Source: Longitalea arenae (GTDB taxonomy: Bacteria; Bacteroidota; Bacteroidia; Chitinophagales; Chitinophagaceae). Taken from it: DNA of 64,000 nucleotides. The position numbers were made by a program, and so were the translations under genes. Below are positions 34,099 to 41,845 of the stretch, piece by piece (position 1 is the stretch's first letter; each line of letters begins with the position of its first letter). Below the pieces are notes generated by a model. It did not search any database and was not told where the DNA came from. It saw only the letters and a program-made list of their open reading frames with translations. The stretch lies in assembly GCF_016924755.1 (NCBI RefSeq), contig NZ_JAFFJX010000010.1, forward strand, positions 142,918-206,917, given 5' to 3'.

Positions 34099-35064
34099 TT
34101 ACAGGAATGTTAATGTTCCTGCCGGTAATGACCGGTTGCCCTGTAAGCCGCCGCTGTGTACTATTAACAGGCGACTGCCGGGTTCAAAATAACCTGATCC
34201 TGCCAGATGCATCATACCGAATAAGAGTTTGCCGGTATATACGAAATCGGTGGGCAGATCATGTGTTTCATAAATTGCATTCATAAAATCGATCAGCTCA
34301 CCCGTTTTCCGCGCATAACCGCCAAAATGGTAGTCGTAGAAAAGGGTATAATGCTGCTGGCCGCCGGCGTATTGCTTCACAAAACGGTGAATGCTGTTGT
34401 CATGTTCCGGCAATTTCAGGCTGCAAATGCCGATCACCTGCTGATGCGGTAATGAACCGCGCACTAAGCCAGCAAGCATGGTGCCGGTGCCTGCTGCGCA
34501 GCATATATGTGAATAACTTTTTATTTGTGCCAGCTGCAGGATCTCCGCAGCGCCTTGTACACCCAGCTCGCTTTGTCCACCCTGCGGTACAATATAATAA
34601 TCCGGGTAAAGCGATTGCAGTGCTGTAATGAGGGCGGCCTCATCGCTATAGGCCTGCCGGGAAACAAAGCGCAGCTGCATATGATATTCCTGTAATTCTT
34701 GCAGGGTAGCTGAGGGCAGAGCCGGTTCTTCGCCGCGGATAATGCCAATGCTTTCCAGTTCAGCCTGCCGGCAGGCCAGGGCAGTGGCTACGAGGTGGTT
34801 CGACCAGGCGCCGCCAAAACTGAGTATGCCTTTTTTATTTTGTTGCTGCGCCTGCTGGATATGGTATTTCAGTTTGAACCATTTGTTGCCCGAAATGACC
34901 GGATGGATACGATCGAGCCGCAATACATCCATGGCAACGTTTTTGTTATGCAAGAGATCGCTGGCAAGTGGTTGTACCACTGCTTTTGTTAAGTCAACCG
35001 GTTGATTGAATACTTTTTTTATCAAAATTAATTTCACCACATATTTTATATTTTCGTGGCTCAA
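34099..35064 (-). CDS. PLP-dependent D-cysteine desulfhydrase / ACC deaminase-like enzyme
   Basis: The 321-residue frame is a fold-type II PLP enzyme. HPVISGNKWFKLKYHIQQAQ contains the predicted PLP Lys, followed by ILSFGGAWSNHLVATALACR, and CCAAGTGTMLAGLVRG forms the phosphate cup. Members degrade D-cysteine or 1-aminocyclopropane-1-carboxylate; sequence alone does not choose between them. The start is uncertain. The ATG at 35064 lies upstream of a minus-7 box (35023-35030), and a GTG at about 34980 (giving VVQPLASDLL as the N-terminus) would fit both the box and family length. It is divergent from the nucleotidyltransferase gene. Confidence 0.85.
   Translation of the reverse strand: MSHENIKYVVKLILIKKVFNQPVDLTKAVVQPLASDLLHNKNVAMDVLRLDRIHPVISGNKWFKLKYHIQQAQQQNKKGILSFGGAWSNHLVATALACRQAELESIGIIRGEEPALPSATLQELQEYHMQLRFVSRQAYSDEAALITALQSLYPDYYIVPQGGQSELGVQGAAEILQLAQIKSYSHICCAAGTGTMLAGLVRGSLPHQQVIGICSLKLPEHDNSIHRFVKQYAGGQQHYTLFYDYHFGGYARKTGELIDFMNAIYETHDLPTDFVYTGKLLFGMMHLAGSGYFEPGSRLLIVHSGGLQGNRSLPAGTLTFL
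35023..35030 (-). promoter_or_regulatory. Possible minus-7 box inside the PLP enzyme's long frame (TAATTTTG)
   Basis: A perfect TAnnTTTG match on the minus strand, 34 bp inside the longest frame. If real, translation must start downstream of it. Confidence 0.35.
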
Positions 35065-35081
35065 TTTTTAAAAATACAATA

Positions 35082-35981
35082 ATGGAACCAACTCTTTTGA
35101 TTTTGGCAGCAGGCATGGCTTCCCGCTATGGTAGTATGAAACAGATACAATCGTTCGGACCCGGCGGAGAAACGATCATGGACTATTCTATTTATGATGC
35201 TATTCGCGCCGGATTTAAAAAAGTGGTATTTATTATCCGCAAGGAGTTTGCTGACGATTTTAAAGCCATAGTTGAACCCCCGTTAAAAGGTAAAGTGCAG
35301 ATCGATTATGTGTACCAGGACCTGAAATCATTTACTGATGGTTTCGATGTACCTGCAGACCGTACCAAACCCTGGGGAACTGCGCATGCGGTACTGTGCG
35401 CCAAGAATACCATCAATGAGCCATTTGCGGTGATCAATGCCGACGATTTCTACGGTCGCGATGCATTTGAAAAGGCTTATACTTTCCTTACGAAGGATGT
35501 GAATGATAATACTTATTCTATTATCGGTTATGAACTGCTGAAAACATTATCTGATAATGGTACGGTAAACAGGGGTGTATGCGTGGCCAATGGCAACGGT
35601 AACCTGGTTTCTATTGCAGAACGCCTGAATATTTCGAAAGTGAATGGAAAGATCGTTACCGACGATAACCAGCAGCCCAAAGAGTTGCCGCTCGATTCAC
35701 AGGTATCTATGAACTTCTGGTGTTTTTCACCTTCTATCTTCTCCTATTCTGAGAAATTATTCAATGAGTTCCTGAAAAATAATATCAGCAATATTAAATC
35801 GGAATTCTTCATTCCTATTGTGGCCGATAAATTCATCAACGAAGGTAAAGGCACTATTAAAGTAATACCTACCTCGGCACAATGGTTTGGGGTTACCTAT
35901 AAAGAAGATGCGCCTGAAGTGAAAGCCAATTTGGAAGCATTGGTGAAAGCCGGTGAATATCCTGCAAAATTGTGGAAATAG
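35082..35981 (+). CDS. Sugar-phosphate nucleotidyltransferase family protein
   Basis: The 299-residue protein has the nucleotidyltransferase N-terminus LLILAAGMASRYGSMKQIQS (Gly-rich NTP-binding loop) and GGETIMDYSIYDAIRAGFKK. The metal-binding Asp is in FAVINADDFYGRDAF. The middle has LKSFTDGFDVPADRTKPWGT then AHAVLCA, which matches the NDP-sugar pyrophosphorylase pattern. The exact sugar is not predictable; UTP-glucose-1-phosphate uridylyltransferase-like activity is plausible. A TATTTTCG box (35049-35056, one mismatch from consensus) is 25 nt upstream. A terminator follows. Confidence 0.88.
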   Translation: MEPTLLILAAGMASRYGSMKQIQSFGPGGETIMDYSIYDAIRAGFKKVVFIIRKEFADDFKAIVEPPLKGKVQIDYVYQDLKSFTDGFDVPADRTKPWGTAHAVLCAKNTINEPFAVINADDFYGRDAFEKAYTFLTKDVNDNTYSIIGYELLKTLSDNGTVNRGVCVANGNGNLVSIAERLNISKVNGKIVTDDNQQPKELPLDSQVSMNFWCFSPSIFSYSEKLFNEFLKNNISNIKSEFFIPIVADKFINEGKGTIKVIPTSAQWFGVTYKEDAPEVKANLEALVKAGEYPAKLWK

Positions 35982-36020
35982 GTTTTCTGCTGAAATAGCT
36001 TAGAAGTCCCACCAATAAAC

Positions 36021-36054
36021 GAAGAAGCCTCCCGATATTTTAGGAGGCTTCTTC
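36021..36054. terminator. Intrinsic terminator between convergent genes
   Basis: GAAGAAGCCTCC (36021-36032) pairs perfectly with GGAGGCTTCTTC (36043-36054) around a 10-nt loop. The flanking T content is modest. Confidence 0.85.
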
Positions 36055-36143
36055 CTTATATGTTTCCGGCGCATTGCTTTTTGTTATAGGTTTTGGCTCT
36101 TTGCCTTTATGCCTTGTGCCTTTCCTTGTTGCCTATGTGCCTT

Positions 36144-37238
36144 TTAATAAGATTTCACCATGAATACCGCATCTTCAATTTTCTTGATCTGCTGTACCCG
36201 GTCCATATTCCTGATAGACGAATTCAGCGTCAAGCGGATATTTTCGTAGGTAGAATCTTTTTTGATCTCTTCAACACTGCGGAAGATGTTTTTGGCTGTA
36301 AGGGCGAATACCACGCCTTCAGCAGCTTTCTGCCGGGCATTGATAATACCGATCACTTCACCGCTTTTATTGAATACCGGACCGCCCGAGTTACCGGGGT
36401 TGGCCGATACGCCGATCTGGAAGGAGAGGGTATCGCCATTATAACCGGTTTTGGCGCTCATATATCCTTCATTGTATACGATCTCTTCGCGGGGATAGCC
36501 CAGGGTGAACAGTTGTTCACCGAGCTCGGTACCACCTTTGCGGATGCCATAGGGCAGGGGGCCGATGCTTCTGTAATCTGCATCTTCTATTTTGATGAAG
36601 GCCAGGTCGGTTGCAGGATTGGTATAAATTATACGCGATCTGAATTCCTGTCCTTTACTATTTTGTACTACTACGGTAGAGGAACCATTTACCACGTGCG
36701 CGTTGGTAACAATGATTCCCTTGCCATCGACGAGGAAACCGGTTCCGCCATATTTGACCGGTGTATTTTCCGGTGCTTTGGTGGTGCGGGCCTGCATGGT
36801 ATTGATCACCTCGTTGGCTTTTTGGGCAACTTCCCGTTTCACTTCCCTTCTCAATCTTTCAATGTCGGCGCCGGTCTTCTTTTGTGAATAGTAAGTAGCC
36901 ATACCCGCAATAAGCAGGGTAGTAACGCCTGCAATGGAAGCGGCAACCGCCATGACCCGTTTGTATTTTCTCCACATCTGGATAACGGTGGCTTTGGGGG
37001 CTTCCTGGGTAATATCGCCTGATTCGAGCAATTGGGTATGTACGTCGTTCAGGGTTGATTTGAAGTTCTTCCAGTCAGCGAACTGGTCGATCTGCTGTAA
37101 AAACATGGTGTGCTCTACTACTTTTTCATCCACTTCCGGATTACTTTTTCGCAGCTGCTCAAAAGAAGCCATTTCTTCGGGTGACATTTCGCCGCGAAGA
37201 AAGCGCTCGATTGCATCCAATAATTGTAGCTCTTGCAT
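36144..37238 (-). CDS. Membrane-anchored trypsin-like protease with anti-sigma-like N-terminus
   Basis: The 364-residue protein has three parts. Residues 1-90 are a cytosolic helical segment (IERFLRGEMSPEEMASFEQL, SNPEVDEKVVEH) that resembles the N-termini of Bacteroidota anti-sigma factors. A single membrane helix lies at about 96-117. A coiled segment (IERLRREVKREVAQKANEV) leads to a periplasmic S1C/DegP-type protease domain with catalytic His181 (VTNAHVV), Asp211 (ATDLAFIKI) and Ser284 (GNSGGPVF). No PDZ domain follows. The ATG overlaps the sigma gene's stop (TGATG), so the two are translationally coupled; GTG at 37241 is an alternative start. Regulated release of the sigma factor is inferred. 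Confidence 0.85.
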   Translation of the reverse strand: MQELQLLDAIERFLRGEMSPEEMASFEQLRKSNPEVDEKVVEHTMFLQQIDQFADWKNFKSTLNDVHTQLLESGDITQEAPKATVIQMWRKYKRVMAVAASIAGVTTLLIAGMATYYSQKKTGADIERLRREVKREVAQKANEVINTMQARTTKAPENTPVKYGGTGFLVDGKGIIVTNAHVVNGSSTVVVQNSKGQEFRSRIIYTNPATDLAFIKIEDADYRSIGPLPYGIRKGGTELGEQLFTLGYPREEIVYNEGYMSAKTGYNGDTLSFQIGVSANPGNSGGPVFNKSGEVIGIINARQKAAEGVVFALTAKNIFRSVEEIKKDSTYENIRLTLNSSIRNMDRVQQIKKIEDAVFMVKSY

Positions 37239-37810
37239 CACACGTTGTTGTTTTTGAATTCGGCAAAGAATAATTTCCTAAGCCGCATCAGGCATTTGTA
37301 TTTCTGATTTTTGGCGTTATCAGCGTTTGTGTAGCCAAAATGGCCGGCAATATCTGTCATGTTCTTTTTCTGCAGGTAAAATGCTTCGATCAAACTTCTG
37401 CAGGGCTCGCCCAAATGCAATAATGCCTTTTCCATCATTTGAAATTCTGCATTGCGCTGGCTATTGCTTTCCACTTCTTCCTCCACAGGAACCGTCTCTT
37501 CGAGGTTGTTCATGCTGGGAAGAAATTTCTGCTGTTGCTGTAATTTTTTAAGCCAGAGCCGCCGGCTGACCGAGTACACATAGGTCTTAAGCTGACAGTT
37601 CAGCTCGAAGGAGCCGGTTTTCGCTTTTTCATACAGCACGATGACAGTTTCCTGGAATATATCCCTTGCGTCGTCCGCAGTTCCATTGTTGTTGATGATC
37701 AACGATTGAACCATATTATAAAACAGTTTATAGATGGTTTCAACGGAGTTGCGGTCGTTCAGTGCCAGTCCTTTTAACAATGCTTTTTCGTCAGTTGAAT
37801 CAGTTTTCAC
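37238..37810 (-). CDS. ECF-type sigma-70 family RNA polymerase sigma factor
   Basis: The 190-residue protein has region 2 (LNDRNSVETIYKLFYNMVQS to DARDIFQETVIVLYEKA) with the core-binding and minus-10 recognition helices, then a short linker and region 4 (LGEPCRSLIEAFYLQKKNMT followed by DIAGHFGYTNADNAKNQKYK), a helix-turn-helix. Size is typical of ECF sigma factors. It is immediately upstream of, and overlaps, the protease/anti-sigma-like gene, which suggests that this partner controls its activity. No perfect minus-7 box precedes it. A small AAGGGC/GCCCTT hairpin lies at 37875-37895. Confidence 0.92.
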   Translation of the reverse strand: MKTDSTDEKALLKGLALNDRNSVETIYKLFYNMVQSLIINNNGTADDARDIFQETVIVLYEKAKTGSFELNCQLKTYVYSVSRRLWLKKLQQQQKFLPSMNNLEETVPVEEEVESNSQRNAEFQMMEKALLHLGEPCRSLIEAFYLQKKNMTDIAGHFGYTNADNAKNQKYKCLMRLRKLFFAEFKNNNV

Positions 37811-38018
37811 GCTAGAACATTAATTAATACCCAAATTAAATAGAAGTAACCCATCCCGGCTGTAAAATTCACGCCAAAAAGGGCCAAAAACGCCCTTAGC
37901 CCGAAAGGTTGAACTTTTTTTTAAGAAAAAATAAAAAATCTTGGGGTGACGAGGTTACCTTTTGCCGGATTCTGTATTAAACTTCAAATTCATTTGTTAA
38001 CAAACAAAAAACGGTACA

Positions 38019-38228
38019 ATGAAAAAACTGTTGTTAGTTTTAGCTATTGGTTCTTTATTCGCTGTAGCTTGTAATGATGGCGGAAGCGCCGAAGCAGAAA
38101 AAACTGCTGATACAGCATCTACTACTCCTACAGTAGATACTGCTGCTGCTCCTGCTCCTACTGTTGATACTGCAGCTGCTGCTACAGTTGATACAACTAA
38201 GAAAGCAGACACTACAAAAAAGAAATAA
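38019..38228 (+). CDS. Small Ala/Thr-rich lipoprotein
   Basis: The 69-residue protein has a lipoprotein signal (LLLVLAIGSLFAVAC, lipobox AVAC with Cys18). The mature part is low-complexity, with repeated TPTVDTAAAPAPTVDTAAAA and a Lys-rich end ADTTKKK. It is likely attached to a membrane by its lipid and otherwise unstructured. The start codon is preceded by an AT-rich leader. The antisense frames here are shadows. Confidence 0.75.
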   Translation: MKKLLLVLAIGSLFAVACNDGGSAEAEKTADTASTTPTVDTAAAPAPTVDTAAAATVDTTKKADTTKKK

Positions 38229-38259
38229 GTTTTTTTTCATATGGCAAGCAATCGTTAGA

Positions 38260-38287
38260 GGCCGTCCTGATCTCAGGATGGCCCTTT
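38260..38287 (+). terminator. Intrinsic terminator after the small lipoprotein gene
   Basis: GGCCGTCCT (38260-38268) pairs with AGGATGGCC (38275-38283), with one G-T wobble, followed by a short T-rich tail. Confidence 0.7.
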
Positions 38288-38404
38288 GTGATAAGCCATA
38301 CGAATTTAAGCCCTTCTGCCCAGCCGGTGGAAGGGTTTACTTTTACCCCCCGGCCCCATAAACGGGAGAAACAACACTCCGGAACATCACCGCACGGCCC
38401 GGCT
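38288..38404. other. Spacer between terminator and 22-bp array
   Basis: No gene is seen. A CCCTTC / GAAGGG hairpin (38311-38335) is present, and the stretch is more GC-rich than the array beside it. Confidence 0.4.
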
Positions 38405-38795
38405 TTAACGATTCAAAAACAGCACTGATCGTTCAAAAACAGCTTCCAGGAATGCAACAAACAGCACCTGGTTTTGAACGATGGAATCGGACCTTTCAAT
38501 AAACCGGTGTTATTCATTGAAAACGCAGTGGCTGGTTGTTGAAAAATGCGTTCTATCCGTTGAACGAACAAGGTCTGTGTATTTAACAAACCATACTTGT
38601 GTATTCAACAAACAGGATCTGTTTATGCAATAAACTGCTCTATGCTTTCAATGATCCATACCGGTTTGTTCAATGAATGGGTCCCTGCCTTTCAATAAAC
38701 CATACCAGGTTGTTAAATAAACCGGTCTTGTTTATGCAACAAACTGGTACTGTTTATTGAACAAACTGTTCTTGTTTGTTCAATAATTTTGAGTG
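38405..38795. repeat. Degenerate tandem array with 22-bp period
   Basis: About 18 copies of a degenerate unit ending in TTCAAYAAAC are spaced 22 bp apart. From 38569 to 38788 nearly every step is exactly 22 bp (cores ending at 38591, 38613, 38635, 38656, 38678, 38700, 38722, 38744, 38766, 38788). Upstream copies (38420-38569) are less regular, 17-25 bp. A typical unit is TGGTACTGTTTATTG + AACAAAC. The core GTTTATTGAACAAAC is a near-palindrome (GTTT...AAAC). Unit spacers vary more than cores. No reading frame spans it. Confidence 0.9.
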
Positions 38796-38894
38796 CAAAT
38801 CATTCATTTTCATACCTGATCATAGTTAAGTTCCTCTCACCCATAACACTTTCAAATATGGCCCGCCCGGCCCCTTTCAGCAGGCGAAAGGGCA

Positions 38895-38929
38895 TAAAAA
38901 AAGGCTACCCGCCAGCGGCGGAAAGCCTT
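38895..38929 (-). terminator. Intrinsic terminator of the 44-residue lipoprotein gene
   Basis: AAGGCT (38901-38906) and CCGCC (38909-38913) pair with GGCGG (38917-38921) and AGCCTT (38924-38929). The A-run at 38896-38902 gives a U-tract on the minus strand. It lies 27 nt past the lipoprotein stop codon. Confidence 0.85.
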
Positions 38930-38955
38930 CTTGATAATATCAGGGTTAAACTAAT

Positions 38956-39090
38956 TTAACGATGGCCATATCCAATATACCCTTGCGTTCCCTTACATCC
39001 TGTGCCCCTGGCCCCTTTTGAAGCCGCGCATGAGGTAATAGCTGCGCTGGCTAAAATAACCATAGCTACGATAACGATTGTCCGTTTCAT
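38956..39090 (-). CDS. Very small lipoprotein (44 residues)
   Basis: The minus strand encodes MKRTIVIVAMVILASAAITS followed by CAASKGARGTGCKGTQ and GYIGYGHR. There is a hydrophobic signal with lipobox AITSC (Cys21), then a 24-residue mature part rich in Gly and basic residues with a second Cys (Cys32). The stop is TAA at 38956-38958, and a strong terminator follows 27 nt later in the same direction, which supports a real gene. Very small Gly/Lys/Cys lipoproteins of this kind are common in Bacteroidota. The function is unknown. Confidence 0.75.
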   Translation of the reverse strand: MKRTIVIVAMVILASAAITSCAASKGARGTGCKGTQGYIGYGHR

Positions 39091-39289
39091 TTTTGTGATA
39101 TTTAATTGATGTTAACAATTGCCTGATGAATACAAGGGTAGAACGATCATCAGGTTCATTCAAAGGTTAAACGGACTTAAGGGAAGGAAAATTCGGTCGG
39201 ATTGGATAGTAGAATGACCAAAATAACAAATAATATCCCGCTTGTGCAAGCCTTGTTTACAAAAAATATTCAGGTGTATATAAAAAGTT
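39091..39289. other. Divergent spacer between the small lipoprotein and mpl
   Basis: About 200 bp, AT-rich, with no gene and no repeat family. It should hold the leftward promoter of the small lipoprotein gene, but no perfect box was found. Confidence 0.4.
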
Positions 39290-39320
39290 TTTGGTAATCG
39301 TTCCACCTTAAATACATTTA
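39290..39320 (+). promoter_or_regulatory. Promoter for mpl: TTTG - 19 bp - TACATTTA
   Basis: TTTG at 39290-39293 and TACATTTA at 39313-39320 (last base off consensus) are 19 bp apart, the normal Bacteroidota spacing. A TCCCG-CTTA-CGGGA hairpin (39349-39362) lies in the leader shortly before the ATG. Confidence 0.5.
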
Positions 39321-39378
39321 GCCGTAAATCCGTTGCATGAAACCTTCGTCCCGCTTACGGGATAGTAAATAATATCAG

Positions 39379-40746
39379 ATGAAAGTACATTTTATAGCTA
39401 TTGGTGGAAGCGTGATGCATCAGCTGGCGCTTGCCTTGCACAAAAAGGGTTACCAGGTAACCGGCAGTGATGATGAAATATTTGAACCGGCCCAATCAAA
39501 TCTGCAAAAGGAAGGACTGCTACCGGCCGCTATCGGCTGGCATCCCGAAAAAATAACAGCCGATCTGGATGCTGTGATCCTCGGCATGCATGCCAAACAG
39601 GATAATCCCGAATTGCAAAAAGCCCGGGAACTCAACCTGAAGATCTATTCTTTTCCCGAATATATATACCAGGAAAGCCAGGATAAGACCCGGGTGGTAG
39701 TAGGCGGCAGCCATGGTAAGACCACCACCACCTCTATGATCATGCACGCCTTGCGGAAAGCCGGCAAAGATTTCGACTATCTAGTAGGCGCCCGGCTGGA
39801 AGGTTTTGATCAGTCGGTACAGGTTACCCATGCGCCCATTATTGTATGTGAGGGCGATGAATACCCTGCCAGCGTGATCGAAAAAAGACCGAAGTTCCAT
39901 TTCCTCTTCCCCCATATTGCGATTCTTACAGGTATTGCCTGGGACCACATAAATGTTTTTCCAACATTTGATTTTTATCTGGAGCAATTCAGCATCTTTT
40001 TACAGAAAATTGAACCAGGAGGCCTCCTGATCTACAATGAGACGGACGAGGTGCTGAAAAAGCTGGTTATGGCAAACAAACGACCGGATATTCGTTATCA
40101 GCCTTACCAGGTGCCACCACATACTATAACCAACGGCAAAACGACCCTTACTATAGAAAACCAAAGCGGCGAACTGCAGGTCTTTGGTAATCATAACCTG
40201 CTTAATTTACATGCAGCCTGGTATGTATGCCGCGAGCTGGGCATGGATGCCGCTACGTTCATAAAAGCGGTTTCTTCGTTTACCGGTGCCGCTAAAAGGC
40301 TGGAACTGCTTGCCCGCAACGAACATACGATCGTTTACCGCGATTTTGCACATGCTCCTTCGAAAGTAAAAGCAACGATTGAGGCCGTAAAGCAACAGTT
40401 CCCCAACCGCACCCTCATCGCCGTGCTGGAGCTGCATACTTATAGCAGTCTCAATGAACAATTCATGAATGAATACAGGGGCGCTATGGACAGGGCCGAT
40501 AAGACCGTCGTATTTTATTCGAAACATGCCCTCGAACTGAAGCGAATGCCCGAGCTACCGGCCGAAAAGGTACAGGCGGGTTTTGGCAAGCCAGGGCTGC
40601 AGGTAATGAACGATAAAGGAGCGCTGATGCAGTGGCTGCAGCAACAATCCTATAAGAATGCCTGCCTGCTATTGATGAGTTCGGGCAACTATGATGGGGC
40701 AGATATACTTACATTTGCAAAGGATATCACAGCTATTGACAATTAG
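39379..40746 (+). CDS. mpl: UDP-MurNAc : tripeptide ligase (Mpl)-like Mur ligase
   Basis: The 455-residue protein is a Mur-family ATP-dependent ligase. The N-terminal Rossmann segment is VHFIAIGGSVMHQLALALHK. The ATP loop is GGSHGKTTTTSMI near residues 112-124. The central domain contains EGDEYPASVIEKRPKF and HINVFPTFDFYLEQF, and the C-terminal domain has YRDFAHAPSKVKATIEAV. The combination is typical of Mpl, which reattaches L-Ala-D-Glu-mesoDAP recycled from peptidoglycan to UDP-MurNAc. A MurC role is less likely because of the N-terminal and HAP motifs, but is not excluded. Confidence 0.9.
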   Translation: MKVHFIAIGGSVMHQLALALHKKGYQVTGSDDEIFEPAQSNLQKEGLLPAAIGWHPEKITADLDAVILGMHAKQDNPELQKARELNLKIYSFPEYIYQESQDKTRVVVGGSHGKTTTTSMIMHALRKAGKDFDYLVGARLEGFDQSVQVTHAPIIVCEGDEYPASVIEKRPKFHFLFPHIAILTGIAWDHINVFPTFDFYLEQFSIFLQKIEPGGLLIYNETDEVLKKLVMANKRPDIRYQPYQVPPHTITNGKTTLTIENQSGELQVFGNHNLLNLHAAWYVCRELGMDAATFIKAVSSFTGAAKRLELLARNEHTIVYRDFAHAPSKVKATIEAVKQQFPNRTLIAVLELHTYSSLNEQFMNEYRGAMDRADKTVVFYSKHALELKRMPELPAEKVQAGFGKPGLQVMNDKGALMQWLQQQSYKNACLLLMSSGNYDGADILTFAKDITAIDN

Positions 40747-40999
40747 TATTATATTGTTGACCGGCCCGGTGATGCGCTTTCAATTTTTTTTTACCGGCAC
40801 TAAACTTGATATCCGTTTGAGATGTTTATGTCACCAGGATGGTGATCATTACGGCCGATTAACACAATAACCATTTTATCCTTATGTTCCAAAAAGAGAA
40901 TTTCAGTCCCCACATTCCCGGTAAGGAAAGTTTTACCAATTTGAATCTTTTTACTGATAGTACCCATTTTATATAACCATTATCAATTATCATTGTTGA
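40747..40999. other. Gap before the exonuclease gene
   Basis: About 250 bp without a supported gene. A 30-codon open frame (40884-40976, MFQKENFSPHIPGKESFTNL...) is present but has no family features. A near-consensus TATCATTG (40988-40995) is 4 nt before the next ATG. Confidence 0.4.
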
Positions 41000-41767
41000 A
41001 TGTTGCAGTTAAAGAAGCCGCTGGCAATTATTGATCTTGAAACTACCGGGATTAACCTGAGCACAGATCGTATCGTTGAAATAGCCATCGTTAAAGTTCA
41101 ACCCGATGGCACCCAACAGATAAAGCGAAAATTACTGAACCCTGAGATGCCTATTTCGGCTGTATCACAGGAGTTTCATGGTATATCCAATGAAATGGTA
41201 AAGGATGCGCCCACTTTTAAACAGGTAGCCAATGAGATCAAACAGTTCCTCGACAATTGCGACCTGGCCGGGTACAATTCAAACAGGTTGGATATTCCCC
41301 TGCTCGCCGAGGAGTTCTTGCGGGTAGGTCTGGAGTTTGATTTCAGCAACCGCCGGCTGGTTGATGTGCAGAAGATCTTTCATATGATGGAACAGCGAAC
41401 CCTGAGCGCGGCATATAAATTTTATTGCAATAAAGACCTGGTAAATCACCATAGTGCAGAAGCAGATGCAAGCGCCACCTGGGAGATCTTGCAGGCACAG
41501 ATCGACCGATATCCGCAGCTCGGTAATAGTGTGGAAAGCATTATCACCTGTATAGGAGATGATTGTATCGTAGATTTTGCCCGGCGCATGATCATGGAAA
41601 ACGGGGTGGAAGTGTTCAATTTCGGCAAACATAAAGGCCGGGTGGTGGCAGAGGTGTTAAAAGCTGAGCCTCAATACTATGACTGGATGATGAAAGGAGA
41701 TTTTCCCATGCATACAAAGGCAAAGCTGACCGAGATCTTTAACAGAACTTTGTTAAAGAAGGGATAA
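41000..41767 (+). CDS. DnaQ-like 3'-5' exonuclease with C-terminal DUF3820-like domain
   Basis: The 255-residue protein has an RNase-T/DnaQ DEDDh domain: LAIIDLETTG (Asp and Glu, near residue 13-15), GYNSNRLDIPLLAEEF (second Asp) and HHSAEADASATWEIL (His and Asp). It is similar to the DNA polymerase III epsilon proofreading fold. After about residue 205 the segment FNFGKHKGRVVAEVLKAEPQ then YYDWMMKGDFP resembles the DUF3820 module, a small domain of unknown function. The fusion is seen in other Bacteroidota exonucleases as well. The physiological substrate is unknown. Confidence 0.85.
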   Translation: MLQLKKPLAIIDLETTGINLSTDRIVEIAIVKVQPDGTQQIKRKLLNPEMPISAVSQEFHGISNEMVKDAPTFKQVANEIKQFLDNCDLAGYNSNRLDIPLLAEEFLRVGLEFDFSNRRLVDVQKIFHMMEQRTLSAAYKFYCNKDLVNHHSAEADASATWEILQAQIDRYPQLGNSVESIITCIGDDCIVDFARRMIMENGVEVFNFGKHKGRVVAEVLKAEPQYYDWMMKGDFPMHTKAKLTEIFNRTLLKKG

Positions 41768-41793
41768 TTAAATGCAAATGTGTAATTTATATA

Positions 41794-41822
41794 ATTGCAC
41801 AATTTGAATTATTGTATTTTCG
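41794..41822 (+). promoter_or_regulatory. Promoter for the DPM1-like gene (ATTG - 17 bp - TATTTTCG)
   Basis: ATTG at 41794-41797 and TATTTTCG at 41815-41822 (one mismatch in the box) are 17 bp apart. It lies 23 nt before a TTG at 41846 and overlaps the frame's ATG at 41795, which supports the TTG start. Confidence 0.45.
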
Positions 41823-41845
41823 TACTCCAATATCAATTGAATTGT

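Noticed and set aside
38408..38795. CRISPR array explanation for the 22-bp repeat
   Set aside because: Units are degenerate, linkers are only about 7-8 bp and not spacer-like, and no cas genes are present.
40884..40976. 30-codon open frame before the exonuclease gene
   Set aside because: It has an ATG and clean stop, but no signal, motif, consensus box or neighbour support. Frames of this size are expected by chance in AT-rich gaps.
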